A DNA stretch of 64,000 nucleotides from Streptomyces sp. RerS4. GTDB taxonomy: Bacteria; Actinomycetota; Actinomycetes; Streptomycetales; Streptomycetaceae. Shown here piece after piece: positions 27,282 to 36,203 of this stretch. Location of the stretch: contig NZ_CP097322.1 in NCBI RefSeq assembly GCF_023515955.1, positions 2,730,001 to 2,794,000 of the forward strand. The letters run 5' to 3'. Position numbers and translations under genes: made by a program. Under the pieces are notes generated by a model. That model was not told the DNA's origin and searched no databases. It saw nothing but the letters and a program-made list of their open reading frames with translations. Numbering within the stretch: the stretch's first letter is position 1; the number at the start of each line of letters is the position of its first letter.

Positions 27282-27884
27282 ATGAACGATCGCATGGTGT
27301 GGATCGACTGCGAGATGACCGGGCTCTCGTTGACGGACGACGCACTTATCGAGGTGGCCGCGCTGGTCACCGACTCGGAACTCAATGTGCTCGGCGAAGG
27401 CGTGGACATCGTGATCCGCCCGCCGGACTCGGCCCTGGAGAACATGCCGGACGTGGTGCGCGAAATGCACACCGCTTCCGGGCTGCTCGACGAACTGGCC
27501 GGCGGCACCACCCTGGCCGACGCCGAGGCGCAGGTCCTGGCGTACGTACGGGAGCACGTGAAGGAGCCCCGGAAGGCGCCGCTGTGCGGCAACTCCGTCG
27601 GCACCGACCGCGGCTTCCTGCTGCGGGACATGGCTGCGCTGGAGAACTACCTGCACTACCGGATCGTGGACGTGTCCTCGGTGAAGGAGCTCGCGCGCCG
27701 CTGGTACCCGCGCGCGTACTTCAACAGCCCGCCGAAGAACGGCAACCACCGGGCGCTCGCGGACATCAAGGAGTCCATCGCCGAGCTGCGCTACTACCGC
27801 GAGGCGGTCTTCGTGCCGCAGCCCGGCCCCGACTCGGACACCGCGCGCGCCATCGCCGCCAAGCACGTGGTGGCCGACGAGTAG
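27282..27884 (+). CDS. ornA: Oligoribonuclease
   Basis: This 200-residue DEDDh 3'-5' exoribonuclease degrades 2-5 nt RNAs and linear pGpG. Motifs are [10 protein letters not shown] (Exo I, DxE), the central [13 protein letters not shown] (Exo II) and [12 protein letters not shown] (Exo III, H-x4-D). In Streptomyces it is needed for normal growth and aerial mycelium and stands next to adpA. AAGGTGG precedes the ATG. Because pGpG is the end-product of cyclic-di-GMP turnover, it links functionally to the EAL protein at 45874. Confidence 0.96.
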   Translation: MNDRMVWIDCEMTGLSLTDDALIEVAALVTDSELNVLGEGVDIVIRPPDSALENMPDVVREMHTASGLLDELAGGTTLADAEAQVLAYVREHVKEPRKAPLCGNSVGTDRGFLLRDMAALENYLHYRIVDVSSVKELARRWYPRAYFNSPPKNGNHRALADIKESIAELRYYREAVFVPQPGPDSDTARAIAAKHVVADE

Positions 27885-27977
27885 CACCCACCGGAGAGGG
27901 GCGCCGGGAAAGGGGGGAGCGAGCACCCCTTCGGACCCTGTACCCTTTTCTTCGGCCGGTCGTTCGCGACCGGACAT

Positions 27978-28051
27978 GGTGGGTGTAGCTCAGCTGGTAG
28001 AGCACCTGGTTGTGGTCCAGGTGGCCGCGGGTTCAAGTCCCGTCACTCACC
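27978..28051 (+). tRNA. tRNA-His (GTG)
   Basis: A cloverleaf with acceptor GTGGGTG / CACTCAC, D-arm AGCTCAGCTGG, anticodon loop TTGTGGT (GTG) and TpsiC arm GCGGGTTCAAGTCCCGT. Discriminator C73 at 28051 and G-1 at 27978 are the histidine identity elements. CCA is not encoded. Confidence 0.97.
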
Positions 28052-28056
28052 CTGTG

Positions 28057-28094
28057 GGAAGGCCCCGATCCGCGAAAGCGGACCGGGGCCTTCC
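28057..28094 (+). terminator. Terminator after tRNA-His
   Basis: A 16-bp stem with one mismatch (GGAAGGCCCCG arm) closed by a GAAA tetraloop, 6 bases after the tRNA. Confidence 0.75.
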
Positions 28095-28165
28095 GCGTAT
28101 GCAGTTCCGGGCGACGCGCGACGGGCCACGCGCTACAGGCGACGGGCGAGGGACCGCGCCAGGGG

Positions 28166-28465
28166 CTACGGCGAGCTCTTCATCGCGGCCAGGCCGCGGC
28201 CGAGGTCGTCGGCGTTCATCACCGGGCCGACTTCGATCTCGGCGTTGTACTGGAGGAAGAGCGGCTCCAGCAGTACGGGCAGCTTGGAACTGTCGTCGAG
28301 GTCGAAGACGACCCACATGGACCGCACCCCCTCGTGCAGGCCGAAATAGGCCGCCTCGGGCTTGAGGCTCTCCAGCATCTTCTTCACCGTCTCGGGGAGG
28401 CTCCCGGACCTGATGCCCTCATTGGTGGCGGTGGTGTCCATGTGGGCCCTGAGCATGACTCTCAT
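28166..28465 (-). CDS. Small conserved protein, possible dimeric alpha/beta barrel
   Basis: This encodes 99 residues. It begins MRVMLRAHMDTTATNEG and contains LKPEAAYFGLHEGVRSMWVVFDLDDSSKLP and a final PVMNADDLGRGLAAMK. The alternation of strands and helices and the EGxRSMWVVFD motif resemble small ferredoxin-like dimeric barrel proteins (DUF3303 or similar). Function is unknown. AAGGAG precedes the ATG. No signal or membrane segment is present. Confidence 0.7.
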   Translation of the reverse strand: MRVMLRAHMDTTATNEGIRSGSLPETVKKMLESLKPEAAYFGLHEGVRSMWVVFDLDDSSKLPVLLEPLFLQYNAEIEVGPVMNADDLGRGLAAMKSSP

Positions 28466-28568
28466 GCACGGCTCCTTCCGTCACCCCCACCCTCGGCGCC
28501 GGGCGGGGACGCGGCAACCGCTGCGCCCCCGTCCGAGCGGCGGGCCCGTTCCGTGGCCCTCCGGCGGG

Positions 28569-29249
28569 TCAGCCGCGCGGGCGCCCGCCGGCCCGGGGCT
28601 CGTCCAGGATCCCGATGTCGTAGAAGAACCGGTACCGCGTGGGGTCGTCCGGCAGGAACCAATGGAAGCCCTCCTCCAGGAAGACGGCCACCAGGTTGAC
28701 GGCGATGACCAGGCCGAGGAAGCCCAGCGCGAACAGCCCCGCCGAGCGGTGCGCGCCGGGTCCGGTGGCCGGGATGACGCGGTCGGCGGTGGTGTGGGCG
28801 AAGGCCAGGACGGCGCCGATCGCGACGACGGAGGCGGTGAACAGGATCCACGCCCACACGTACAGGTGCAGGCCGAAGACCTCGCTGCCGTACCCCTTGT
28901 CGCCGGGCAGGATGTGCAGCATCGTCTGCCGCCACGCCGCGAAGGAGCCCGCCGTCACCGCGACCAGGGCCAGGCCCCAGCCCATCATGTAGTCCCGGCC
29001 CGTCACCGCGCCCACCGTGAGCGCGGAGCGGATGATGTGGGCCGCCCCGATGGCCGCCAGCAGCATGAACATGCGCTGCACGACGCACAGCGGGCACGGG
29101 TACTCCCACAGCCCGAACTGGTAGAACAGCCCGCCGCAGACGACGCCCGTCCAGCCGATGACGAAGAGGCACGCGAACCAGTACTGGACCCGCCCCAGCA
29201 GCCCGCCCTCCAGCGGCGTCCGGGGGACGAGGGTGTTCAGCGCGGCCAC
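28569..29249 (-). CDS. Disulfide bond formation protein B (DsbB-like)
   Basis: This 226-residue membrane protein has four core helices plus an extra C-terminal one. The first loop carries the redox pair in WEYPCPLCVVQRMF, matching DsbB/BdbC quinone-linked oxidases that reoxidise DsbA. GGLFYQFGLWEYPCPLC is a strong family match. The GTG start at 29249 lies two bases after the stop of the small membrane-protein gene upstream, so both are co-translated. No DsbA is encoded nearby. Confidence 0.87.
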   Translation of the reverse strand: MAALNTLVPRTPLEGGLLGRVQYWFACLFVIGWTGVVCGGLFYQFGLWEYPCPLCVVQRMFMLLAAIGAAHIIRSALTVGAVTGRDYMMGWGLALVAVTAGSFAAWRQTMLHILPGDKGYGSEVFGLHLYVWAWILFTASVVAIGAVLAFAHTTADRVIPATGPGAHRSAGLFALGFLGLVIAVNLVAVFLEEGFHWFLPDDPTRYRFFYDIGILDEPRAGGRPRG

Positions 29250-29251
29250 GG

Positions 29252-29416
29252 TCAGTAGCTCAGGGTGAGGGCGAGGCCGCTGGTGATGTGGTGCGCCATC
29301 AGCAGGATGGCGGCGATCAGCATGACCCACCAGGCGCCGAGCGCCACCGTCCGGGACGTCGCCCGGTACATGGCGACCAAGGTGGCGAGGAGCCCGCCGA
29401 AGATCAGGGTATCCAT
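29252..29416 (-). CDS. DUF5993 small membrane protein
   Basis: A 54-residue protein, MDTLIFGGLLATLVAMY followed by WWVMLIAAILLMAHHITSGL, giving two membrane helices. Such DUF5993 proteins accompany DsbB-like genes in actinobacteria. Its stop lies two bases before the DsbB GTG start, which suggests a partner or accessory role in the same membrane. The ATG at 29416 was chosen over an upstream GTG-type extension. Confidence 0.75.
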   Translation of the reverse strand: MDTLIFGGLLATLVAMYRATSRTVALGAWWVMLIAAILLMAHHITSGLALTLSY

Positions 29417-29537
29417 GAGGCGGACCGTACCGACCCGCACTCATCCGCCCCGCGCGGCACGCCCCACGGGTACGTCGGTTGCCCCCGCCGACGAGCCGCC
29501 CCGCCGCGTGCCCAAGCCGCCGGCGCCCGCCGGCAGG

Positions 29538-30914
29538 TCAGTCGCCCCGTCGCCTGCGCCGGGTCCGCCGCCCGGCCGCGCCGCGCCCGCCCGCCCGCGC
29601 CCGATCGTCCAGGGCGATCCACAGCCGCACCTCGGTGCCGCCGAGTACGGAGCGCCCCAGGCGGACGTCGCCGCCCGTGGACTCCGCGACCCGCCGGACG
29701 ATGTCCAACCCGAGCCCCGTCGAGCCGTCGCGGGCGCCGTCGTTCCCGCGCCGCAGGGCCGCTTCCGGGTCGGCGATGCCCGGACCCGCGTCGGAGACCA
29801 GGACGATGACGGCGTCCCCCGCGTCGTGCACGTCCACCGCGAAGGGCGTGCCCTCCGGGGTGTGCCGGAAGACGTTGCCGAGGAGCGCGTCGAGAGCGGC
29901 GGCCAGCTCGGGGCGGGCCACGGGGACGCGTACGGTGCGGTCCACGCCCGCGAGCCGCACCTCGCGGCCCTCGTCCTCCGCCAGCGCCGACCAGAAGGCC
30001 ATCCGGTCGCGGATCACCTCGGAGGCGTCGCAGCCGGCGCCGGCCGCCGTGGCGGGGGCGCGCTGCTCCCGGGCGGTACGGATGATCGTGTCGACCTCCC
30101 GCTCCAGCTGCTCGACCGCCGCCCGGGTGTGCTCGGCGGCCGGCCCGTCGCCGAGGGAGGCGGCGTTGAGGCGCAGGACGGTCAGGGGCGTGCGCAGGCG
30201 GTGCGAGAGGTCGGCGGCGAGCTCCCGCTCGTTGGCGAGGAGTTCCACGACCTGGTCGGCCATGGAGTTGAACGCGACGGCGGCCGAGCGGAGTTCCTTC
30301 GGTCCGGCCTCGGGGACGCGCGCCCCGAGCCGGCCCTCCCCCAGCTGGTGCGCGGCGTCCGCGAGCCGTTCGGCGGGCCGCACCAGGCGGGCGCCGAGCC
30401 GGTCGGCGACGGCCACGGACCCGACGACGAGGGCGATCCCGACGCCGGCGAGGACCAGCCAGGCGGTGGTGACGCCGTTGCTGACCTCGCTCTCCGGCAC
30501 CAGGATCTCGATGACGGCGATGTCCCCGGAGCCGAGGGCGGTCGGCTGGAGCAGCGCCGATCCCCCGCCGGCCACCTTCGCGGTCGTGGCCCGGCCGAGG
30601 CGGCGGGTCTCCTCCACCGCGTGCGCGCCGGCCCAGCCGCCGCCGATGTCCACGGGCGCGGCCTCGTCGACGGCCGGTACGTGGACGGCCATCCGCCCGG
30701 CGGCGCCCATCTGCGTGGATTCCACGGCCTTGCGCAACTGCGCCGGGTCGGTGGTGATGGAGAGCGTCGGGCTCATGGTGGCGGCCTGCCGCTCGGCGTT
30801 CGAGAAGGCCCGGTCGCGGGCCATCTCCTGCACCACCATCCCCAGCGGCACCGCGAAGGCCAGCACCACCATGGTCGTGACGGCCAGACAGACCTTGACC
30901 AGCGCCCACCTCAC
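29538..30914 (-). CDS. Two-component sensor histidine kinase
   Basis: A 458-residue membrane kinase. It has two membrane helices (residues 5-28 and about 150-172) bracketing a 120-residue extracellular sensor. Then follow HAMP (RLVRPAERLADAAHQLGEG), HisKA with the phospho-acceptor in DLSHRLRTPLTVLRL, and HATPase (LLGNVFRHTPEG; VSDAGPGIAD; GSTGLGLDIVRRV). The tail is Arg/Gly-rich. It overlaps the upstream response-regulator gene by four bases. The signal is unknown. Confidence 0.92.
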   Translation of the reverse strand: MRWALVKVCLAVTTMVVLAFAVPLGMVVQEMARDRAFSNAERQAATMSPTLSITTDPAQLRKAVESTQMGAAGRMAVHVPAVDEAAPVDIGGGWAGAHAVEETRRLGRATTAKVAGGGSALLQPTALGSGDIAVIEILVPESEVSNGVTTAWLVLAGVGIALVVGSVAVADRLGARLVRPAERLADAAHQLGEGRLGARVPEAGPKELRSAAVAFNSMADQVVELLANERELAADLSHRLRTPLTVLRLNAASLGDGPAAEHTRAAVEQLEREVDTIIRTAREQRAPATAAGAGCDASEVIRDRMAFWSALAEDEGREVRLAGVDRTVRVPVARPELAAALDALLGNVFRHTPEGTPFAVDVHDAGDAVIVLVSDAGPGIADPEAALRRGNDGARDGSTGLGLDIVRRVAESTGGDVRLGRSVLGGTEVRLWIALDDRARAGGRGAAGRRTRRRRRGD

Positions 30915-31597
30915 AGCGGCGGCTCCAGCTTCACCCCGACCCCGCGCAGCGTGTGCAGGTAGCGGGGGCGGGCGGCGGTCTCGCCGAGCTTGCGGCGCAG
31001 CCAGGACAGGTGCACGTCGATGGTCTGGTCGTCCCCGTACGACTGCTGCCAGACCTCCGCGAGCAGTTCGCGCCGGGCGACGACCACCCCGGGCCGACCG
31101 GCGAGGAAGGTCAGCAGGTCGAACTCCCGCCGGGTCAGGTCCAGCACGGCCCCGTCCAGCTCGGCCTGCCGGCGCAGCGGGTCGATGGCGAGCCCGCCGA
31201 CGCGCAGGACGCGCGAGGGGGGTTCGGCGGCGGCGGCCTGGGAGCGGCGCAGGACGGCGGCCATCCGGGCGGAGAGGTGCTCCACGGAGAAGGGTTTGGT
31301 CAGGTAGTCGTCGGCGCCGTCGTTGAGCAGGCGGACGATCTCCGCCTCGTCGTCGCGCGCGGTGGCGATGATGACCGGTACGTCGGTGATGCCGCGCAGC
31401 ATCTTGAGCGCCTCGGAGCCGTCGAGGTCGGGCAGGCCGAGGTCGAGGATGACCACGTCGAAGCGGTGGTGGGCGACTTCGCGCAGGGCCTCCAGGGCCG
31501 TGCCGACGCTCCGCACGGTGTGGGAGGCCTCGGTCAGGTGTCGGATCAGGGCGGAACGTACGAACTGGTCGTCCTCGACCACGAGCACACTAGCCAT
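30911..31597 (-). CDS. OmpR/PhoB-family response regulator
   Basis: A 228-residue protein with an N-terminal receiver (VLVVEDDQFVRSAL; phospho-Asp in VVILDLGLPDLDG; KPFSVEHL) and a C-terminal winged helix (LTRREFDLLTFLAGRPG; YGDDQTIDVHLSWLRRKLGE). It pairs with the histidine kinase whose start overlaps its stop. The ATG at 31597 fits the receiver start; an ATG at 31615 would add six residues. Confidence 0.92.
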   Translation of the reverse strand: MASVLVVEDDQFVRSALIRHLTEASHTVRSVGTALEALREVAHHRFDVVILDLGLPDLDGSEALKMLRGITDVPVIIATARDDEAEIVRLLNDGADDYLTKPFSVEHLSARMAAVLRRSQAAAAEPPSRVLRVGGLAIDPLRRQAELDGAVLDLTRREFDLLTFLAGRPGVVVARRELLAEVWQQSYGDDQTIDVHLSWLRRKLGETAARPRYLHTLRGVGVKLEPPL

Positions 31598-31665
31598 GGC
31601 CGCACGGTAGTCCATTCGGGGGACCGCGCGGGGTGTCGGTCGGGCTCTGAGACGGGTGGTGCAGT

Positions 31666-32235
31666 ATGTCCCCGATGCGACGAGGACTTGTACATGCCAT
31701 GGCCTGGGTGCTGGCGACCGGGGCCGCCATGACCCTGTCGTGGTGGGGTGTGCACACCGTCATGTCGGGGACGGCCTACGATCCCCCGCTCGCCGTTCCG
31801 CTGACGACCCGGCCGCAGTCCTCCTCGACGCACTGGGCTCACGACGCGGCGCCGCCGCCGCCCGCGCCGGACTCGCGGTCCGCGTCCCCGTCAGCGTCCC
31901 CGTCGACCTCCCCCGCCACGAGCGCCTCCCCCGCGAAGCCCTCGCCGAAGCCGGCGGCCCCGCCGAGCCCGCGCCCGGACGGGCAGCGGGCCGACGGCGC
32001 GGATCCGGGCAGGGTGAAGGCGTACCCGGTCACGGGCGGCCGGGTGGTCTTCGACCTCGGCGCCTCCTCGGCCGAACTGGTCTCGGCGACGCCGGACCCC
32101 GGCTGGCAGATGCAGGTGTGGAAGCAGCCGTACTGGATCCGGGTCACCTTCACCAAGGCGGGCCGGGAGATGTCGGTCTTCTGCACCTGGAACGACCACC
32201 CGCCGCTGGTGGAGACGTACTCCAACCAGACCTAG
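31666..32235 (+). CDS. Membrane-anchored or secreted protein with Ser/Pro linker
   Basis: This encodes 189 residues: an N-terminal hydrophobic segment (MAWVLATGAAMTLSWWGVHTVM) that can act as signal anchor, then a low-complexity Pro/Ser/Ala stretch (residues 45-105), then a compact domain (YPVTGGRVVFDLGASSAELVSATPDPGWQMQVW...VFCTW). The domain is conserved in streptomycetes without known function. The stop overlaps that of the convergent next gene, leaving no terminator between them. Confidence 0.7.
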   Translation: MSPMRRGLVHAMAWVLATGAAMTLSWWGVHTVMSGTAYDPPLAVPLTTRPQSSSTHWAHDAAPPPPAPDSRSASPSASPSTSPATSASPAKPSPKPAAPPSPRPDGQRADGADPGRVKAYPVTGGRVVFDLGASSAELVSATPDPGWQMQVWKQPYWIRVTFTKAGREMSVFCTWNDHPPLVETYSNQT

Positions 32236-33152
32236 TTACCGAACACCGACGGGGGTGGCTCCGGGGAGGCCACGGCGACGGCGTCCGCGACCGGGGCCGC
32301 GCCGCCGGTGAAGTCCGCGAGCGCGCGGCCGTGTTCCACCCGACCCGGGTACGGGTCGCTCGCCACGCGGCGGGTGAACTCCGCCACGGGCAGCTCCCGG
32401 TCGGCGGCGACGAGCACCGCGTTGCCGAAGCGTTTCCCCCGCCACACCACCGGGTCGGCGGCCACGGCCAGGTGCGCGAAGCGGGAGGCGGCGGTGGCGA
32501 TCTGGCCGCGCAGGTGGGCCAGCGGCGGCCCGTCCGCGAGGTTCGCCACGTACCACCCGCCGGGCGCGAGGGCCCGGCGTACGTCGTCCAGGAACTCGGC
32601 GCTCGTCAGGTGCGCGGGCGTGCGGGCCCCGCTGAACACGTCCGCGATGACCAGGTCGGCCCAGCCGTCCGGCACCTTGGCCAGCCCAGCCCGCGCGTCC
32701 ACGGCCCGTACGCGGACCCGCGCCTGGAGGTCCAGCGGCAGGTGTTCCCGTACGAAAGACACCAGGGCGGCGTCGATCTCCACCACCTGTTGCGTGGAGC
32801 GGGGCCGCGCGGCGGCCGTGTAGCGGGCCAGGGTGAAGGCGCCGCCGCCCAGGTGCACCACGTTCAGGGGCTGCCGGGCGGGCGCGACGAGGTCGATCAG
32901 GTGGCCGATGCGCCGCTGGTACGCGAAGTCCAGCCGGCCGGGGTCGTCGAGGTCCACGTGCGACTGCGGGGCCCCGCCGATCAGCAGGGTCCAGGCGCGG
33001 GGCCGCTCCCGGTCCGGGACCAGCTCCGCGAGCCCGCCGCCCACCTGCCCCGCCACGGGCTCCGCAGCGCCCCGCGCGCCCCGACCGTCGCCGCCGGCGG
33101 CCTTGCCGCCCCTGCCGCCCTTGCTCTTCCCGCCCTTGCTCTTCCCTGCCAC
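32232..33152 (-). CDS. Spermidine synthase-like SAM-dependent protein
   Basis: This encodes about 306 residues. After a Lys/Gly-rich tail (GKSKGGKSKGGRGG) comes a polyamine-synthase-like Rossmann domain with VVHLGGGAFTLARY, an acidic VVEIDAALV, and a DARAGL...DLVIADVFSG motif. Streptomyces relatives are annotated spermidine synthase, but substrate residues vary and no decarboxylated-SAM enzyme is nearby, so the reaction is unproven. The GTG at 33152 is the best fit to the family N-terminus although GGAGG is only one base away; the start is therefore uncertain. Confidence 0.75.
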   Translation of the reverse strand: MAGKSKGGKSKGGRGGKAAGGDGRGARGAAEPVAGQVGGGLAELVPDRERPRAWTLLIGGAPQSHVDLDDPGRLDFAYQRRIGHLIDLVAPARQPLNVVHLGGGAFTLARYTAAARPRSTQQVVEIDAALVSFVREHLPLDLQARVRVRAVDARAGLAKVPDGWADLVIADVFSGARTPAHLTSAEFLDDVRRALAPGGWYVANLADGPPLAHLRGQIATAASRFAHLAVAADPVVWRGKRFGNAVLVAADRELPVAEFTRRVASDPYPGRVEHGRALADFTGGAAPVADAVAVASPEPPPSVFGN

Positions 33153-33177
33153 GCCTCCATTATTGCTGGTCAGCGCC

Positions 33178-33597
33178 TCAGCGGCAGTTGTCGGCGGCCT
33201 CGATGAGACGGGCGGCCTCGCCGAGGGCCGCGCGCAGCACCTCCGGGTCGGTGACCGGGCCGACCGCCTCGGGCGGCAGCAGCCAGCCGGTCGCGCCGGC
33301 GGTGGGGAAGGCGGCCGCGTCGCCGAAGCGCATGCCGCGCCCGTTGGTCTGCGTACAGGCACTGCCCGGGAGGTCCCAGGCGTCGGCGGTGCCGGGCGGG
33401 ACGAGGAAGCCGAGGGTGCCGCCGGAGCCGTCGTGGAGGACCGGGCCGACGCCGGGGGCGGTGTGGCCGGCGCCCCGGCGGATGATGTCCACCGCCTCCA
33501 GGCCCTGTCGGGCGGGGACGGTGACCAGGTCGGGGGCCGGGGCCGCGGCCATGGTCACGCCGGGCTCGGGGGTGGTGTTCGTTCCAATGCTGTCCAT
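33178..33597 (-). CDS. Conserved hypothetical protein, possibly primase/polymerase-like
   Basis: A 139-residue protein from the ATG at 33597, with GGAGG at normal distance. Its features (DLVTVPARQGLEAVDIIRRG, GVGPVLHDGSGGTLGFLVPPGTADAWDLPGSACT, GWLLPPEAVGPVTD) recall the small N-terminal halves of actinobacterial bifunctional primase/polymerase relatives. I see no catalytic acidic triad, so I leave the function open. It is divergent from the TPR regulator at 33932. Confidence 0.6.
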   Translation of the reverse strand: MDSIGTNTTPEPGVTMAAAPAPDLVTVPARQGLEAVDIIRRGAGHTAPGVGPVLHDGSGGTLGFLVPPGTADAWDLPGSACTQTNGRGMRFGDAAAFPTAGATGWLLPPEAVGPVTDPEVLRAALGEAARLIEAADNCR

Positions 33598-33931
33598 GCC
33601 GGCCTCCACCAAGGGGAACCCCTCCTCGATCCGTATCCGCATGGGTTCAACGCACGGGAGCGTCAACAGGTGCGGCGGCAAGACGCCGCAAAGGATGGCA
33701 GTTCATGGCGGATCGCGGGTGAGATATCCGTTTTGTAGGCAAACACCGTGTGGAACCGCCGTCGGCGGCGGTACGTTCATGCGCGCCGGAGCCCTGCTCC
33801 GGAGCCGAGTTCGGCCGGGATGGCCCTAGGGGGTGCCCGGCGGATCAGGGCCGGGCCCGCGCCCTGATCCGCCGGACACCCCCCCCAGACCCCCGAGGGA
33901 TCACCCGAGATCGCCCAGAGAGGCCACGTCC

Positions 33932-35302
33932 ATGGCGGCGTTCCCCCACTCACCCAACTCCTCGTTCCGGCGGCTGCGCGGTCGGCACTCCCCGGCCGAG
34001 TTCGCGGCCCTGGTGCGCAAGGCGGCCCGGGAGATCGGAGAAACGGTTTCCTGCGACGCCCGTTACATCGGCCGGGTCGAGTCGGGCGAGATCCGCTGCC
34101 CCAACTACGCCTACGAACGCGTCTTCCTGCACATGTTCCCGGGCCGCACCCTGGCCGACCTCGGCTTCTCCCCGCGCGAGGCGGTGCGGGGACGTTCGGG
34201 CCGGCGCGTGGCGCCCGCGCCGGTCGACCCCGCCGACCTCGCTCACCCCGATCACCCTGACCACCCCGACCACCCCCATCACCCCACCACCCACCGTTCC
34301 AAGGAGAGCGACGTGCTGCGTCGCGCGTTCATGGCGGGCGGCTCCGCGACCGTGGCGGCCGCGACGCTCAGCCTCACCCTGCTCGGCGACACCCGCCGGC
34401 TCCCGTCCCGGGCCGGCGAGGCCGAGGCCGCCGCCGTCGAGGACGCCGTACGCCAGATCCGGCTGCTGGACGACCGGCACGGGGCCGACGCCCTCTACCG
34501 GCGGGCGGTGCAGCCGCTGCGCACCGCGTACGCCCTGCTCGACGCGGGCGCCACCCGGCAGTCGACCGAGGACCGGCTGCACGCGGGGGCGGGGGAACTG
34601 GCCGTCTCGGTGGGCTGGTTGGCCCACGACTCCGGCCGGTACGAGGACGCCCGCTCCCACTACTCCGAGGCCCTGGCCACCGCCCGGGTCTCGGGCGACG
34701 CGGGGCTGGAGGCGCACGCGTTCAGCAACATGGCCTTCCTGGCCCGGGATTGCGGGCGCCCGCGCGAGTCGGTACGGGCCGCCCAGGCGGGCCGGCGGGC
34801 GGCGCGCCCGCTGGGCTCACCCCGGCTGCTCGCGCTCCTGGCGCTGCGGGAGGCGGGCGGCTGGGCGGGGCTGGGCGACCGCAGGGCCTGCGAGGAGGCG
34901 TTGACGCGGGCGCACACCGAGTTCTCGCGGGGGCCCTCGGGCGCCGACCCCGAGTGGATGTCCTTCTTCGGCGAGGCCGAACTGGAGTCCCTGGAGTCCC
35001 GCTGCTGGGCGACCCTCGGGGAACACGCCCGCGCGGCGCGGCACGCCCGCCGCGCGGGCGACCTCCAGGACCCGCACTTCGCGCGGAACGTGGCGCTCTA
35101 CACCGCCGAGTTGGCCGACGACCTGGTGCGGGCGGGGGCGCCCGACGAGGCCGCCTGGGCGGGAGGTCGGGTGCTGGACCTGCTGACCGATGTCCGCTCG
35201 ACGCGGATCCGCTCGATGCTGGACGAGACGGCCCGCGCCCTGGTCCCGCACCAACGCTCCCCGCGCGTGGGCGCGTTCCTGACCCGGCACGCGCAGGCCT
35301 GA
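33932..35302 (+). CDS. NsdA-like HTH / TPR regulator
   Basis: This encodes 456 residues. The N-terminal 80 residues form a divergent helix-turn-helix-like domain (FAALVRKAAREIGETVSCDARYIGRVESGEIRCPN). Then comes a His/Pro/Asp tract (HPDHPDHPDHPHHP, about residues 106-120), then DVLRRAFMAGGSATVAAATLSLTLLG, a twin-arginine-plus-hydrophobic segment, and finally about 280 residues of TPR-like helices (SGRYEDARSHYSEALATARVSGDAGLEAHAFSNMA). This layout is that of the NsdA/NsdB regulators, which modulate sporulation and antibiotics in Streptomyces. The direct target is unknown. Confidence 0.75.
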   Translation: MAAFPHSPNSSFRRLRGRHSPAEFAALVRKAAREIGETVSCDARYIGRVESGEIRCPNYAYERVFLHMFPGRTLADLGFSPREAVRGRSGRRVAPAPVDPADLAHPDHPDHPDHPHHPTTHRSKESDVLRRAFMAGGSATVAAATLSLTLLGDTRRLPSRAGEAEAAAVEDAVRQIRLLDDRHGADALYRRAVQPLRTAYALLDAGATRQSTEDRLHAGAGELAVSVGWLAHDSGRYEDARSHYSEALATARVSGDAGLEAHAFSNMAFLARDCGRPRESVRAAQAGRRAARPLGSPRLLALLALREAGGWAGLGDRRACEEALTRAHTEFSRGPSGADPEWMSFFGEAELESLESRCWATLGEHARAARHARRAGDLQDPHFARNVALYTAELADDLVRAGAPDEAAWAGGRVLDLLTDVRSTRIRSMLDETARALVPHQRSPRVGAFLTRHAQA

Positions 35303-35323
35303 GGGGCCTGAGGGGCCGGGGCG

Positions 35324-35920
35324 TCAGCCGTCGAGGTGGCCCGTGTCGTTCCAGCGCTCCAGCGCGGGGGCCCCGTAGGCCCACCCCAGGACCGAGAGGG
35401 ACGTGGGGTCGAGGCGGATGCGCGCACCGAAGGAGACGTCGAAGCCGAGCCAGCGGGCGGCGAGGGTGCGCAGGACGTGGCCGTGCGCGAAGACCAGGAC
35501 ATCGCGCTCCGCCGAGCGGGCCCAGGCGACGACCTCGTCCGCGCGGGCCGCGATGTCGGCGGTGGACTCGCCGCCGGGGACCCCGTCGCGCCAGATCAGC
35601 CAGCCGGGGCGGATCGCCTGGATCTCGGCGGGGGTCATGCCCTCGTAGTCGCCGTAGTCCCACTCCATGAGGGTGTCCCAGGCGTCGGCCTGCGCGCCGA
35701 AACCGGCCAGATCGCAGCTCTCGCTCGCGCGGACCAGGGGGCTGGTGCGCACCTCCAGACCGCGCAGGCTCGCCCAGGGCTCGCGGGCGAGGCGCTCCCC
35801 GAGCTGCTTGGCACCCAGCCTGCCCTCGTCCAGCAGCGGCACGTCCGTGCGTCCGGTGTGCTTGCCGAGCTTCGACCAGGCCGTCTGACCGTGGCGGGCG
35901 AGGAGGATGCGGGGGGCCAT
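35324..35920 (-). CDS. Histidine phosphatase (phosphoglycerate mutase-like)
   Basis: A 198-residue protein with the RHG motif ([12 protein letters not shown]), [16 protein letters not shown] and late HGHVLRTLA, the second catalytic His region. It belongs to the cofactor-independent branch that acts as acid or sugar phosphatase rather than glycolytic mutase. The ATG at 35920 has GGGAG upstream. It is convergent with the TPR regulator gene, 21 bases apart. Confidence 0.88.
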   Translation of the reverse strand: MAPRILLARHGQTAWSKLGKHTGRTDVPLLDEGRLGAKQLGERLAREPWASLRGLEVRTSPLVRASESCDLAGFGAQADAWDTLMEWDYGDYEGMTPAEIQAIRPGWLIWRDGVPGGESTADIAARADEVVAWARSAERDVLVFAHGHVLRTLAARWLGFDVSFGARIRLDPTSLSVLGWAYGAPALERWNDTGHLDG

Positions 35921-36203
35921 GGATGTTTCTCCCGGTCCGTAGGGATGCGCCCGACCATCGGGCGATCGGCTCGTCCGACCATCATCCACGACGTGGCCGG
36001 ATCCCATCGGTGGCCGGACGTCCCCGGCCGAGCGATGAAGATCCACACGCTACGGCGCCCCGGCAGCGGCCCGCTCGACGGGGGACGGAACGGGGATGCC
36101 GGCACGGCGAGGCCCGGCCGGGCCGCGCTCCACCGGGCTCCCCCGGCAGCGCGTTTCCGCCTTGGGGCCACGGTTGTCAGTGGCGGATGGGACACTTCCG
36201 CCC

